Source: an uncultured Eubacterium sp.
GTDB taxonomy: Bacteria; Bacillota; Clostridia; Lachnospirales; Lachnospiraceae
DNA: 45,862 nt
Reading direction: 5' to 3'
Assembly (NCBI GenBank): GCA_934316845.1
Contig: CAKRDZ010000024.1
Coordinates: 1-45,862, forward strand
Shown here: positions 1 through 7,794 of the stretch, piece by piece
Layout of the letters: each line of letters opens with the position of its first letter
Position numbering within the stretch: the stretch's first letter is position 1
Position numbers and translations under genes: made by a program
Notes under the pieces: generated by a model
The model's database searches: none
What the model saw: the letters and a program-made list of their open reading frames with translations, nothing else
Told to the model about the DNA's origin: nothing

Positions 1-108
1 CAATCTTGTTGATTCTGAAAATCCAATAATTTATTTGAATTTTCAGGGTTGTTTCACTGTTCAGTTATCAAGGTTCTGCGCTGTCGCTTTACCGCGTCAG
101 CAAGATAT
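1..108 (-). other. Putative rRNA operon leader (transcribed leftward)
   Basis: Downstream of the strong promoter at 109-137, the minus strand carries a gene-free leader with two hairpins: GCTGACGC/GCGACAGC arms at 80-101 (one mismatch) and CTGAAAAT/ATTTTCAG arms at 15-46. The stretch between them reads GAACCTTGATAACTGAACAG, which resembles the pre-16S leader of Clostridia, a resemblance recalled from memory. The rRNA gene itself would start beyond the left edge, so the identification is inference. Confidence 0.5.
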
Positions 109-137
109 ATAATATCAGACGGTGGCACTTTTGTCAA
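109..137 (-). promoter_or_regulatory. Strong sigma-A promoter, probably of an rRNA operon
   Basis: On the minus strand TTGACA (132-137) and TATTAT (109-114) are separated by exactly 17 bp. The region upstream of the -35 is a series of A-tracts, as in UP elements of ribosomal promoters. Transcription runs out of the left edge of the window. Confidence 0.75.
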
Positions 138-179
138 CACCTTTTTTCATTTTTTTATGTTTTTTTCCAAAAGTGCCAC
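122..179. repeat. 12-bp perfect inverted repeat enclosing A-tract UP-like region
   Basis: GTGGCACTTTTG at 122-133 and its exact reverse complement at 168-179 flank 34 bp that on the minus strand contains A7, A7 and A6 tracts spaced about 10 bp apart. The inner arm overlaps the -35 box and the spacer of the promoter at 109-137. It may be an operator or a structural part of the promoter; the long loop and lack of a T-run argue against a terminator. Confidence 0.6.
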
Positions 180-199
180 AATCTCGTCATTTACACAGC

Positions 200-757
200 T
201 TATTTTGCTGTTTTTTCCTTCATTTCTTTTAATTTTCCTTTTTTATATTGATAATTTTTCTGCACGGAATCTTTGCTGCTTACAATGATTCCATTCTGAA
301 ATGACAGATTGGGAAGTTTTTCTGCTCCCTTGATCAATTTAAACTTGCGGTAGTCTTCATCCCAGCGGTAGCAGTAATTGTAAACATCATTTCCGTCCAC
401 TTTGCAAGGGATGCAAAGATCCGACACTCCATCATTGTCAATATCCGGGAAGGAGAGATTTTGCTCTGCAAACTTTTTGTCCTGTACAGGTTTTGGAAAC
501 TTCGCCTGTCCATAGACGCTCTGATTATAATCATCATAGTACAGCATTGCGTCTTTATCATCAATGTATACAATGACCGCATCTGTCTGGCGGCTTGTTG
601 TCATAGCCCCGCTTGCAAATGTTTTCCCTGCCCGCCATTGTGGCTCAGGGGTTGCTGTCGGAGCAGTATTCACCTGCTGTGAAGGCTTTTCGTTGGAGCA
701 GGCTGTCAAAACCATCGCTGCTGCCATCATGGTTACTATTATTTTTCTCATTTTCAT
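200..757 (-). CDS. Putative lipoprotein, function unknown
   Basis: A 185-residue secreted lipoprotein candidate. The ATG at 757 is chosen because GGAGG lies 8 bases upstream; a longer reading frame to 844 has no comparable ribosome site and would overlap the preceding gene. The N-terminus is a basic MKMRK followed by a hydrophobic stretch and the lipobox LTACS, so the mature protein would begin at Cys and be lipid-anchored outside the membrane. A Pro/Thr/Ala-rich linker follows. The C-terminal part contains the calcium-loop-like DIDNDGVSDLC, typical of secreted proteins with VCBS/EF-hand-like repeats, and many Tyr and Asp residues. I do not recognise a family. It lies 16 bp after the S1-domain gene and is probably the last gene of that transcript. 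Confidence 0.75.
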   Translation of the reverse strand: MKMRKIIVTMMAAAMVLTACSNEKPSQQVNTAPTATPEPQWRAGKTFASGAMTTSRQTDAVIVYIDDKDAMLYYDDYNQSVYGQAKFPKPVQDKKFAEQNLSFPDIDNDGVSDLCIPCKVDGNDVYNYCYRWDEDYRKFKLIKGAEKLPNLSFQNGIIVSSKDSVQKNYQYKKGKLKEMKEKTAK

Positions 758-773
758 CTTCTTTTCCTCCATA

Positions 774-1685
774 TTATTCTTCAAAATGTATTCCCTGTAA
801 AAGTGCACCGAGAGAGGTCGTTGCTTCTTCATCTTTATATTCAAGATTCACTTCTTCCTCAACAACCTCAGGTGCAATATCCTCTGCTTCTTTCATACTC
901 AGGCGGATTTTTCCGTCTTCGACAGACAGCACTTTCACTTTTACTTTCATTCCCAGTTTCACTACTTCTTTCGGCGACTTCAAAAAGCGGTTGCAGATCT
1001 GCGAAATATGAACCAGTCCGGTAAGTCCGTCTCCAAATTCGACGAAGCAGCCATACGATTCGATGCGCGTGATCGTACCCTCGGTTATAAACCCTTTCTG
1101 CAGCGCATTTAACTTTGCCGCATGTTCCTGTGCAAGACGTTCTTTCGCCACTTCCTTTGCCGAAAGCACAAGGCGGTTTTCTTCTTCATCTGCCGTAATC
1201 ACCTGTACCTGCACCTTTTTGCCGACATAGGACTCCAGATCCTCAACGTATTCCGCTGCCAGTTTGGAAGCCGGGATAAATGCACGGATCCCTTCAAGAT
1301 ACGTGACTACTCCGGAAGGAACTACCTCTTTGATCTTCACGTCAAAGATGGTATGGTTTTCCAAGGCATCCTGCAGGGTTTCCCAGGCTGCCTCTTCTTT
1401 CGCCTGCCGAAGGGAAGTGATCGTCTGCCCGGATTCGTCTTCATATAAAACGATCACGGTCAGCGTGTCTCCGATCCGAATTTCATCCATTGCGTGAAAA
1501 TCCGGGTCGTTGCTCCATTCTTCTTTCGGAATGATCCCGCGGGAGTATGATTGCAGATCAAGAGCGATCTCTTCCTCGTCAATCGCCACAACGGTTCCCT
1601 TTATCGCCTGTCCCGGCCGGAATTTTACAAAAGAGGCATTGATCTCATCTTCAAAATCTGCCATTGTCAATTTTTCTTCATCCAT
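774..1685 (-). CDS. S1 RNA-binding domain protein (RpsA-like)
   Basis: A 303-residue protein with three consecutive S1-type OB-fold domains at about residues 23-95, 107-180 and 195-268. The third is the best match (GTITRIESYGCFVEF, GLVHISQI, KVKVLSVEDGKIRLSMK). The tail is acidic. Short S1 proteins of this kind in Firmicutes are annotated as 30S protein S1 homologues and bind mRNA at the ribosome; a full E. coli S1 has six domains, so true S1 function is uncertain. The start overlaps the rsmA stop by 8 bp, with an AAGGA site inside the end of rsmA, which suggests translational coupling. The pairing with rsmA fits a role in ribosome function. Confidence 0.85.
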   Translation of the reverse strand: MDEEKLTMADFEDEINASFVKFRPGQAIKGTVVAIDEEEIALDLQSYSRGIIPKEEWSNDPDFHAMDEIRIGDTLTVIVLYEDESGQTITSLRQAKEEAAWETLQDALENHTIFDVKIKEVVPSGVVTYLEGIRAFIPASKLAAEYVEDLESYVGKKVQVQVITADEEENRLVLSAKEVAKERLAQEHAAKLNALQKGFITEGTITRIESYGCFVEFGDGLTGLVHISQICNRFLKSPKEVVKLGMKVKVKVLSVEDGKIRLSMKEAEDIAPEVVEEEVNLEYKDEEATTSLGALLQGIHFEE

Positions 1686-2553
1686 TTTCTGTCATCCTTT
1701 CCAATTCGTCTGCCAATCTGGCAAATTCTTCCAGTCCTAATTTTTCGCCGCGTATCCTTACATCAAATCCTGCCTGTTCGATCGCACGCGCCGCCTGCTC
1801 TTTCGTAAAAGAAAGTTCTGCGCTGTTTGCAATTCCGTTTTGCAGCGTTTTCCGGCGCTGGTTAAAGGAGGCGCGGATCAGGCGGAACATCAGTTTTTCG
1901 TTGTGTACTTCGACCGGAACTCTTGCGAGACAGTCGAGTCGTATGACCGCACTTCCGACATTTGGCCGCGGCATAAAACAGTTCGGCGGCACAAAGGCGG
2001 CGATATATGGTTTGGCATAATACTGAACCGCGAGAGACAGCGCCCCATAATCTTTTGTTCCCGGCTCTGCCTTCATCCGGTCTGCCACTTCTTTCTGCAC
2101 CATGACGGTAACGTTGGCGAGCGGAACGTGGCTTTCAAATAATTCCATAATGATCGGCGTGGTAATATAATACGGCAGATTTGCCACTACTTTGATCGGT
2201 TTTCCATCATTGTAAGTGTCTGCAATCTGCTGGATATCCTGTTTTAAAATGTCGCCATGCAGCACTTCCACATTGTCATAAGGCTGCAGCGTTTCTTTCA
2301 GGATCGGGATCAGTTTATCATCAATCTCTACCGCAAGCACCTGTCGCGCATTTTCGCAGAGATACTGCGTCAATGTGCCGATTCCCGGTCCGATCTCCAG
2401 TACAAAATCGTCCTTTGTGATCTGTGCCGCATCGACAATTTTATCCAGCACATGCGGATCGATCAAAAAATTTTGTCCAAATTTTTTCTTAAATTGAAAT
2501 TCATGCTTTTGAAGCACTTGTATCGTCTCTTTGGGATTGCTTAATTTTTCCAT
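1678..2553 (-). CDS. rsmA: 16S rRNA adenine dimethyltransferase RsmA (KsgA)
   Basis: Dimethylates two adjacent adenines in the 3' terminal helix of 16S rRNA (A1518/A1519 in E. coli numbering) late in 30S assembly, using S-adenosylmethionine. The 291-residue protein has the expected KKFGQNFL start motif, the SAM-binding loop LEIGPGIGTLT and the catalytic NLPYYITTPI motif, followed by the small C-terminal helical domain. The ATG at 2553 is preferred over the in-frame GTG at 2559 because AGGAGG sits 5 bases upstream of the ATG. It begins 2 bp after tatD, the order seen in many Firmicutes (metG-tatD-rsmA). Loss of the enzyme gives kasugamycin resistance in other bacteria. Confidence 0.97.
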   Translation of the reverse strand: MEKLSNPKETIQVLQKHEFQFKKKFGQNFLIDPHVLDKIVDAAQITKDDFVLEIGPGIGTLTQYLCENARQVLAVEIDDKLIPILKETLQPYDNVEVLHGDILKQDIQQIADTYNDGKPIKVVANLPYYITTPIIMELFESHVPLANVTVMVQKEVADRMKAEPGTKDYGALSLAVQYYAKPYIAAFVPPNCFMPRPNVGSAVIRLDCLARVPVEVHNEKLMFRLIRASFNQRRKTLQNGIANSAELSFTKEQAARAIEQAGFDVRIRGEKLGLEEFARLADELERMTENG

Positions 2554-2555
2554 AT

Positions 2556-3338
2556 TCACCTCCTGTTTTTTTCGTCCAGACGGTATAATTTTCTGGCATT
2601 TTTTTCCGTTTCTGTGATTACTTCCTGTTCGGAAATTCCTTTTATTGCGGCAATTTCGCGTGCCACATAAATCAGGTTTGTGGAATCGTTTCGCCTGCCA
2701 CGGTTTGGTTCCGGCGAAAGATACGGGCAGTCCGTCTCCAGCACAATATGCGAAAGCGGGATGGCTTCTACCGTTTCTTTCAAACGCCGTCCATTTTTAA
2801 ATGTGATCACGCCGCCGACTCCGATATAAAATCCCATGTCAACATATTCTTTTGCCATCTCTTTGGCATACGAATAGCAATGGATCACCCCGCCACAGTC
2901 TGCCGCATGGGTTTCCAAAATGATATCCATTGTATCTTTTGCTGCTTCCCGGCTATGGTATACAATCGGCAAATTTACATTTTTTGCCAGTTCAATCTGG
3001 CGGCGGAACCATTTTCTCTGAATGTCCGGTTCCGGCTCTTTCCAGTGATAATCGAGTCCAATCTCACCGATGGCAACGACCTTTTCGTCGTGGGAAGCAT
3101 GTTCCAGCCATTCCATATCGGATTCTGTAAGGGGCGCCGTGTCCGAAGGATGCACGCCAACCGCCGCATAGGCAAAATCATAACGGTGCGCCAGTTCCAT
3201 CGCCGCTTTGCTGCTTTTCATGTCGGCGCCTACGCATACAATATTGCCAATTCCATTTTTTTCCAACGAGAGAAGAAGGCGTTCGCGGTCTTCGTCAAAT
3301 GCTCTGTCGTCGTAATGACTATGTGTATCAAATATCAT
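2556..3338 (-). CDS. tatD: TatD family metal-dependent hydrolase
   Basis: A 260-residue TIM-barrel hydrolase of the TatD DNase family. Metal-binding motifs appear in the usual order: DTHSHYDD at the N-terminus, IGEIGLDYH, VYHSREA, GVIHCYSY and the C-terminal ETDCPYLSP. Family members have 3'-5' DNase or related phosphoesterase activity and are cytoplasmic; the physiological role in Firmicutes is not settled. It lies between metG and rsmA on the same strand. A hairpin that could terminate metG transcripts ends only 12 bp before its start codon, so its expression may depend on read-through or on a promoter inside metG. GGGA lies 5 bases before the ATG. Confidence 0.93.
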   Translation of the reverse strand: MIFDTHSHYDDRAFDEDRERLLLSLEKNGIGNIVCVGADMKSSKAAMELAHRYDFAYAAVGVHPSDTAPLTESDMEWLEHASHDEKVVAIGEIGLDYHWKEPEPDIQRKWFRRQIELAKNVNLPIVYHSREAAKDTMDIILETHAADCGGVIHCYSYAKEMAKEYVDMGFYIGVGGVITFKNGRRLKETVEAIPLSHIVLETDCPYLSPEPNRGRRNDSTNLIYVAREIAAIKGISEQEVITETEKNARKLYRLDEKNRR

Positions 3339-3349
3339 ATTATTCCCAG

Positions 3350-3385
3350 AAAAGACAACAGAAGATGGCTCCTCTGTTGCCTTTT
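3350..3385 (-). terminator. Hairpin after metG, partial terminator or tatD leader
   Basis: On the minus strand AAAAGGCAACAGA pairs with TCTGTTGTCTTTT (13 bp including one G-U) around a 10-base loop. The downstream arm ends in CTTTT, as in a rho-independent terminator. It ends 12 bp before the tatD ATG and so may also act as an attenuating leader. Confidence 0.6.
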
Positions 3386-3408
3386 ATCTCCATTTTATTC
3401 TTATTTTA

Positions 3409-5367
3409 TCAGCAGATCTCGGCTCCTGCCGGCATTGGTTTTTCCGGTGTCAAAAGTGCCAGATTTCCCTCTGCATCTTCTGCACAGAGAAGCATTCCTT
3501 CTGACAATACACCTGCCAGTTTGGCCGGTTTCAGGTTTACAAGAACCATGACTTTTTTGCCGACCATCTCTTCTGCACTGTAATGTGCTTTGATGCCGGA
3601 TACGATCTGTTTTACTTCGCTTCCGATGCGCACCTGGGAGCACAAAAGTTTTCTTGATTTCTTCACTTCCTCACAGGCAATGATCTCGCCTACCTGGAAC
3701 TGCATTTTCGTAAAATCATCAAATGTGATCTCCGGTTTTGCTTCAATATCAATGACATCTTCCGGTGCTGCTGCTTTTTCTGCTTCTGCTGCCTGCACCG
3801 CCTCTTTTTCATGAATTTTTTTCATAAATTCTTCTTCATCGATTCGCGCAAACAGAATCTCCGGTTTTTCAACTACTTTGGTATCGTTTGGATAATCTCC
3901 TGCCTTCAGTGTCTCAAGTTCGCCCTTTGGCGCGTTGATCTGTGCAAGGATCTTCTCGCTGGTTTCCGGCATAAAGGAATCCAAAAGAGTCGCTCCGACG
4001 CGGATACCATCCATCAGATTATACAAGACGGTAGCCAGACGAGGTTTCTTTTCTTCCTCTTTGGCAAGTGCCCAAGGCATCGTCTCGTCGATATATTTAT
4101 TGCAGCGTTTGAACAGGGTAAAGATCTCCGTGATCGCATCTGCCACACGAAGTTTGTCCATTTTTTCTGTCACTTTGCCCGGTGCTGCATTGATCACAGC
4201 CTTCAATTCGTCATCTACCGGCTCGGAAACTCCGGCATCTTTTACCACGCCGTCAAAATATTTATTGGACATGGAAATCGTACGATTTACAAGATTTCCC
4301 AATGTATTGGCAAGGTCGGAATTCATGCGTTCTACCATTAATTCCCAAGTTACTACACCATCGTTTTCGAATGGCATCTCATGAAGAACGAAATAACGCA
4401 CGGCATCGACACCAAACTCGTCCACAAGATCATCGGCATACAGTACATTTCCCTTACTCTTACTCATTTTGCCGTCGCCCTGAAGCAGCCAAGGATGTCC
4501 AAATACCTGTTTTGGCAGAGGCAGTCCGAGCGCCATGAGCATGATCGGCCAATAAATCGTATGGAAACGCAAAATATCTTTTCCGATCAAATGAAGATCT
4601 GCCGGCCAGAATTTGTCAAACATTTCATCGCTGTTTCCATCCTGATCGTAACCAAGTCCGGTAACGTAGTTGCTGAGAGCATCTACCCATACATATACGA
4701 TGTGCCCCGGATCAAAATCTACCGGAATGCCCCATTTGAAACTGGTTCTGGAAACACAGAGATCCTGAAGTCCCGGCAAAAGGAAATTGTTCATCATTTC
4801 GTTTTTACGTGACTCCGGCTGGATAAATTCCGGATGTGTGTTGATATGTTCGATCAGGCGGTCCTGATATTTGCTTAATTTCAAGAAATATGCTTCTTCT
4901 TTCGCCGGCTGGCACTCGCGTCCGCAGTCCGGACATTTGCCATCGACAAGCTGTGACGGCGTGAAGAACGATTCACAAGGGGTACAGTACATTCCTTCGT
5001 AATGTCCCTTGTAAATATCTCCCTGCTCGTACAATTTCTTAAAGATCTTCTGAACCTGTTTTTCGTGGTCTTCATCCGTCGTGCGGATAAAGCGGTCGTA
5101 AGAGGTGTTCATCAGATCCCAGATACGTTTGATCTCCGAAGAAACATTGTCAACAAATTCTTTTGGCGTAATGCCTGCTTCTTCTGCCTTCAATTCTATT
5201 TTCTGGCCATGTTCGTCCGTTCCGGTCTGGAACCGCACATCATAACCCTGATTTCTTTTATATCGCACGATTGCATCGGCGAGTACAACTTCATACGTAT
5301 TTCCAATATGAGGTTTTCCCGATGTGTAAGCAATGGCGGTTGTCAAATAATATGGTTTCTTTGCCAT
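3409..5367 (-). CDS. metG: Methionyl-tRNA synthetase MetG
   Basis: Charges tRNA-Met with methionine using ATP. The 652-residue protein has the class I signatures: HIGN (the HIGH motif) near residue 20, and DGKMSKSKGN (KMSKS) near residue 300. A four-cysteine zinc knuckle (CTPC...CPDC) lies around residues 127-147. An anticodon-binding helical domain follows, then an Ala/Glu-rich linker, and a C-terminal EMAP/Trbp111-like tRNA-binding domain (about 545-652). The length matches the dimeric form with the appended domain. AGGAGG lies 9 bases before the ATG. No T-box leader was found in the short space to the upstream gene. It is followed by tatD and rsmA, a common Firmicutes arrangement. Confidence 0.97.
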   Translation of the reverse strand: MAKKPYYLTTAIAYTSGKPHIGNTYEVVLADAIVRYKRNQGYDVRFQTGTDEHGQKIELKAEEAGITPKEFVDNVSSEIKRIWDLMNTSYDRFIRTTDEDHEKQVQKIFKKLYEQGDIYKGHYEGMYCTPCESFFTPSQLVDGKCPDCGRECQPAKEEAYFLKLSKYQDRLIEHINTHPEFIQPESRKNEMMNNFLLPGLQDLCVSRTSFKWGIPVDFDPGHIVYVWVDALSNYVTGLGYDQDGNSDEMFDKFWPADLHLIGKDILRFHTIYWPIMLMALGLPLPKQVFGHPWLLQGDGKMSKSKGNVLYADDLVDEFGVDAVRYFVLHEMPFENDGVVTWELMVERMNSDLANTLGNLVNRTISMSNKYFDGVVKDAGVSEPVDDELKAVINAAPGKVTEKMDKLRVADAITEIFTLFKRCNKYIDETMPWALAKEEEKKPRLATVLYNLMDGIRVGATLLDSFMPETSEKILAQINAPKGELETLKAGDYPNDTKVVEKPEILFARIDEEEFMKKIHEKEAVQAAEAEKAAAPEDVIDIEAKPEITFDDFTKMQFQVGEIIACEEVKKSRKLLCSQVRIGSEVKQIVSGIKAHYSAEEMVGKKVMVLVNLKPAKLAGVLSEGMLLCAEDAEGNLALLTPEKPMPAGAEIC

Positions 5368-5420
5368 TTGTAAGAGCCTCCTTCAATTTTAACTTCCTAT
5401 CTTTCTATTTTAGTGGGAAA

Positions 5421-6305
5421 TCATGAAATTGTCAACGGTTTCATCACTCCACTCTGTAACATCTCAATTTCTTCCTTATATGGCGGAATCGGATTTTTCG
5501 GATCGTCTTCCGGTTTGAGCCACGGCGTTTCCAGTATTTTCGGCACATTGGCAAATCTCTCATCCGAGACAAACCGGTACAGGGTATCAAATCCGATCGT
5601 ACCAAGTCCCACATTTTCATGGCGGTCTTTGTGCGCTCCGAGTGGATTTTTGCTGTCATTAATATGGAATACGGCAATCTGATCCAGTCCAAGAACGCTG
5701 TCAAATTCTTCTAATACCTCTTCGTAATGATTGACGATGTCGTATCCTGCATCATTTACGTGGCAGGTGTCAAAGCACACACGGAGATTTTCGGGATACC
5801 GCACTCCGTCATAAATCGCTTTGAGTTCTTCAAAAGAACGACCGATCTCGCTGCCTTTTCCCGCCATTGTCTCCAGGGCAATCTTCACTTTCATATCCGG
5901 CTTCATCACCATATCCAGTCCCTTGATGATCTGCGCGATACCGGCTTCTTCGCCCGCGCCCACATGGGAACCCGGATGAAGAACGAGTGTCTCGGATCCC
6001 ATCGCTTCGGTTCTCTCTAATTCTACCGCGAGAAAATCCGTCGCAATCTGAAATGTCTCCGGCTTGACTGTATTTGCCAGATTGATAATGTACGGTGCGT
6101 GTACGACAAATGTCTCGATTCCATTTTCTTTCATCAGCTCTCTGGCTGCCGGAATATTTAATTCATCGATTTTCTTTCTTCTTGTATTCTGGGGCGCTCC
6201 GGTATAAAGCATAAAGGTATTTGTGCCATAAGAAAGGGCGGTCTTCACGGAGCCAAGCATCATATCTTTTCCACTCATTCCCACATGGGATCCTAATAAA
6301 TACAT
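5421..6305 (-). CDS. nfo: Endonuclease IV (AP endonuclease)
   Basis: Cleaves DNA 5' of abasic sites and removes 3' blocking groups in base excision repair. The 294-residue TIM-barrel protein carries the zinc ligands in family order: GSHV at the N-terminus, VVHAPYIINLAN, LVLHPGSHVGAG, ALETMAGKGSEIG, CFDTCHVNDAGYD, FHINDSKNPLGAHKDRHENVG and LETPW. The set is complete, so an active tri-zinc enzyme is expected. An AGGAGG site precedes the ATG. It sits between metG and the aminopeptidase gene on the same strand with short gaps, with no obvious promoter of its own. Confidence 0.96.
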   Translation of the reverse strand: MYLLGSHVGMSGKDMMLGSVKTALSYGTNTFMLYTGAPQNTRRKKIDELNIPAARELMKENGIETFVVHAPYIINLANTVKPETFQIATDFLAVELERTEAMGSETLVLHPGSHVGAGEEAGIAQIIKGLDMVMKPDMKVKIALETMAGKGSEIGRSFEELKAIYDGVRYPENLRVCFDTCHVNDAGYDIVNHYEEVLEEFDSVLGLDQIAVFHINDSKNPLGAHKDRHENVGLGTIGFDTLYRFVSDERFANVPKILETPWLKPEDDPKNPIPPYKEEIEMLQSGVMKPLTIS

Positions 6306-6323
6306 CTCTTTTCCTCCTGTGTA

Positions 6324-7643
6324 TTATTGTTCAAAAAACGCAGTGACAAATTCTTCCAGATAATACTGGTCTGCTGCCGCCATCAGTTCGCGGGCAGAAT
6401 GCATCGCAAGGATCGGCACTCCCATGTCTACCATTTTCATCGGCAGATATTTGGATGCGATCGAACCCAGGGTGCCGCCTTGTGAAACGTCGGATCGACT
6501 GGCAAATTTCTGATACGGAATGCCTTCGTTTTCAAAGATCATCATTGCGGTCGCCACGGCTTCACTGTCCGTTACATAATTCTGCGCGCTGGAACGTTTG
6601 ATCACGACACCTTTTCCCAGCGGATTCGGATTGGTCGGATCGGATTTGTCCGGTTTATTGGGATGAAATCCGTGTGCGACATCAAGCGACAATGCAAATC
6701 CTCCAAAAATCGCCGTCTCAGCCTTTTCTTCGTCCACTGCGAGACAGCGGTATATTTTCTTTAACAAGCGGTACAAAAATTCGCTGTCTGCCCCCTGTTT
6801 TGTACGGCTTCCAATCTCTTCGTTGTCAAACAAGGCGATAACATTGATCCCTTTTTCCCGTTTCTGATTCAGTATTCCCTGCAGGCAGGCTTCCACCGAG
6901 GTAATGTTGTCCAGCCGCGGGGCAGAGATCATATCTTCCTGAATGCCCAAAACATCTCCGGCATCACAATTGTACAAATATAATTCATAATCTAATATCT
7001 CACTTGCCGACACTTTCAATTCTCTCGCAAGCAGGGAAAGAAAGAACTCTTTTTCCACTCCGGTTCCATCGACAAAAGCCAGCGGTTCAAGATCGTTCTG
7101 GCGGTTTAATTCCACGCCTTTATTGACCTCGCGATTCAGATGAATGGCAAGATTCGGAATCGTAAAAAGAGGGCGTTTCATATCCACAATACGCACTTCC
7201 GGCTCAAATACATTATCGGATTTGATAACAACTTTTCCTGCCACGGAAAGGGCTCGGTCCAGCCATGTATTTAAAATAGCTCCTCCGTACACCTCGACAT
7301 TTAATTTTCCATATCCTTTGCTGTCTACTTCCGGATTGCTTTTGATATAAAGGCAAGGGTGGTCTGTGTGCGCCGCAGCGAGCCGAAGCATCTGTCCGTC
7401 GTCCGCCGCCTCTTCTGCCAAAAATTGGCAGCCAATGGAAAATGCAAATAAACTGGAGTCGGACTGCGTCACAAGATAGGTCTTGCCCGGCTCCAGCTCC
7501 CAATGCGGTTCCTGCATGGAAAGCACGCAGACACCTTCTTCTTCCAATGTTCTTTTTGCCGTTTTTACTGTCGTAAAACTGCACGTTGATACGCCGATCC
7601 GATTCAATAAACGGTCTGCGGTTTCCTGAACTTCTATATTCAT
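6324..7643 (-). CDS. apeB: M18 family aminopeptidase
   Basis: A cytoplasmic zinc metalloexopeptidase that removes N-terminal residues from peptides. The 439-residue protein shows M18 features: AAHTDHPCLYIK with the first zinc His and Asp, LFDNEEIGSRTKQGADS with the catalytic Glu pair, SLDVAHGFHPNKPDKSDPTN, and near the C-terminus MGVPILAMHSARE with the last His ligand. Length is typical for the family (about 430-470). AAAGGA lies 8 bases before the ATG. It starts a transcript that may continue into nfo and metG, since no terminator separates them; the upstream transporter gene is shut off by a clear hairpin at 7745-7789. Confidence 0.94.
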   Translation of the reverse strand: MNIEVQETADRLLNRIGVSTCSFTTVKTAKRTLEEEGVCVLSMQEPHWELEPGKTYLVTQSDSSLFAFSIGCQFLAEEAADDGQMLRLAAAHTDHPCLYIKSNPEVDSKGYGKLNVEVYGGAILNTWLDRALSVAGKVVIKSDNVFEPEVRIVDMKRPLFTIPNLAIHLNREVNKGVELNRQNDLEPLAFVDGTGVEKEFFLSLLARELKVSASEILDYELYLYNCDAGDVLGIQEDMISAPRLDNITSVEACLQGILNQKREKGINVIALFDNEEIGSRTKQGADSEFLYRLLKKIYRCLAVDEEKAETAIFGGFALSLDVAHGFHPNKPDKSDPTNPNPLGKGVVIKRSSAQNYVTDSEAVATAMMIFENEGIPYQKFASRSDVSQGGTLGSIASKYLPMKMVDMGVPILAMHSARELMAAADQYYLEEFVTAFFEQ

Positions 7644-7744
7644 ATCAATTTTCCTTTCCCAATTTGTATAATTTCTTTTCTTCCGGTTATACTCTTACTA
7701 TAACCAAAGATAAAGTTAAAATACTTATCCTCCCCCCTTTTCAA

Positions 7745-7789
7745 AAAGGAGCACCTTTCCTACCGATAGCGCAGGAGAGATGCTCCTTT
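7745..7789 (-). terminator. Rho-independent terminator of the transporter gene
   Basis: On the minus strand AAAGGAGCA...TGCTCCTTT forms a long stem, with an additional inner paired segment, ending in a T-run (TTTTTG). It lies 6 bp after the transporter stop codon and separates it from the aminopeptidase gene. Confidence 0.85.
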
Positions 7790-7794
7790 CGTTA

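Noticed and set aside
5368..5420. T-box leader for metG
   Set aside because: The space is too short and holds no T-box motif.
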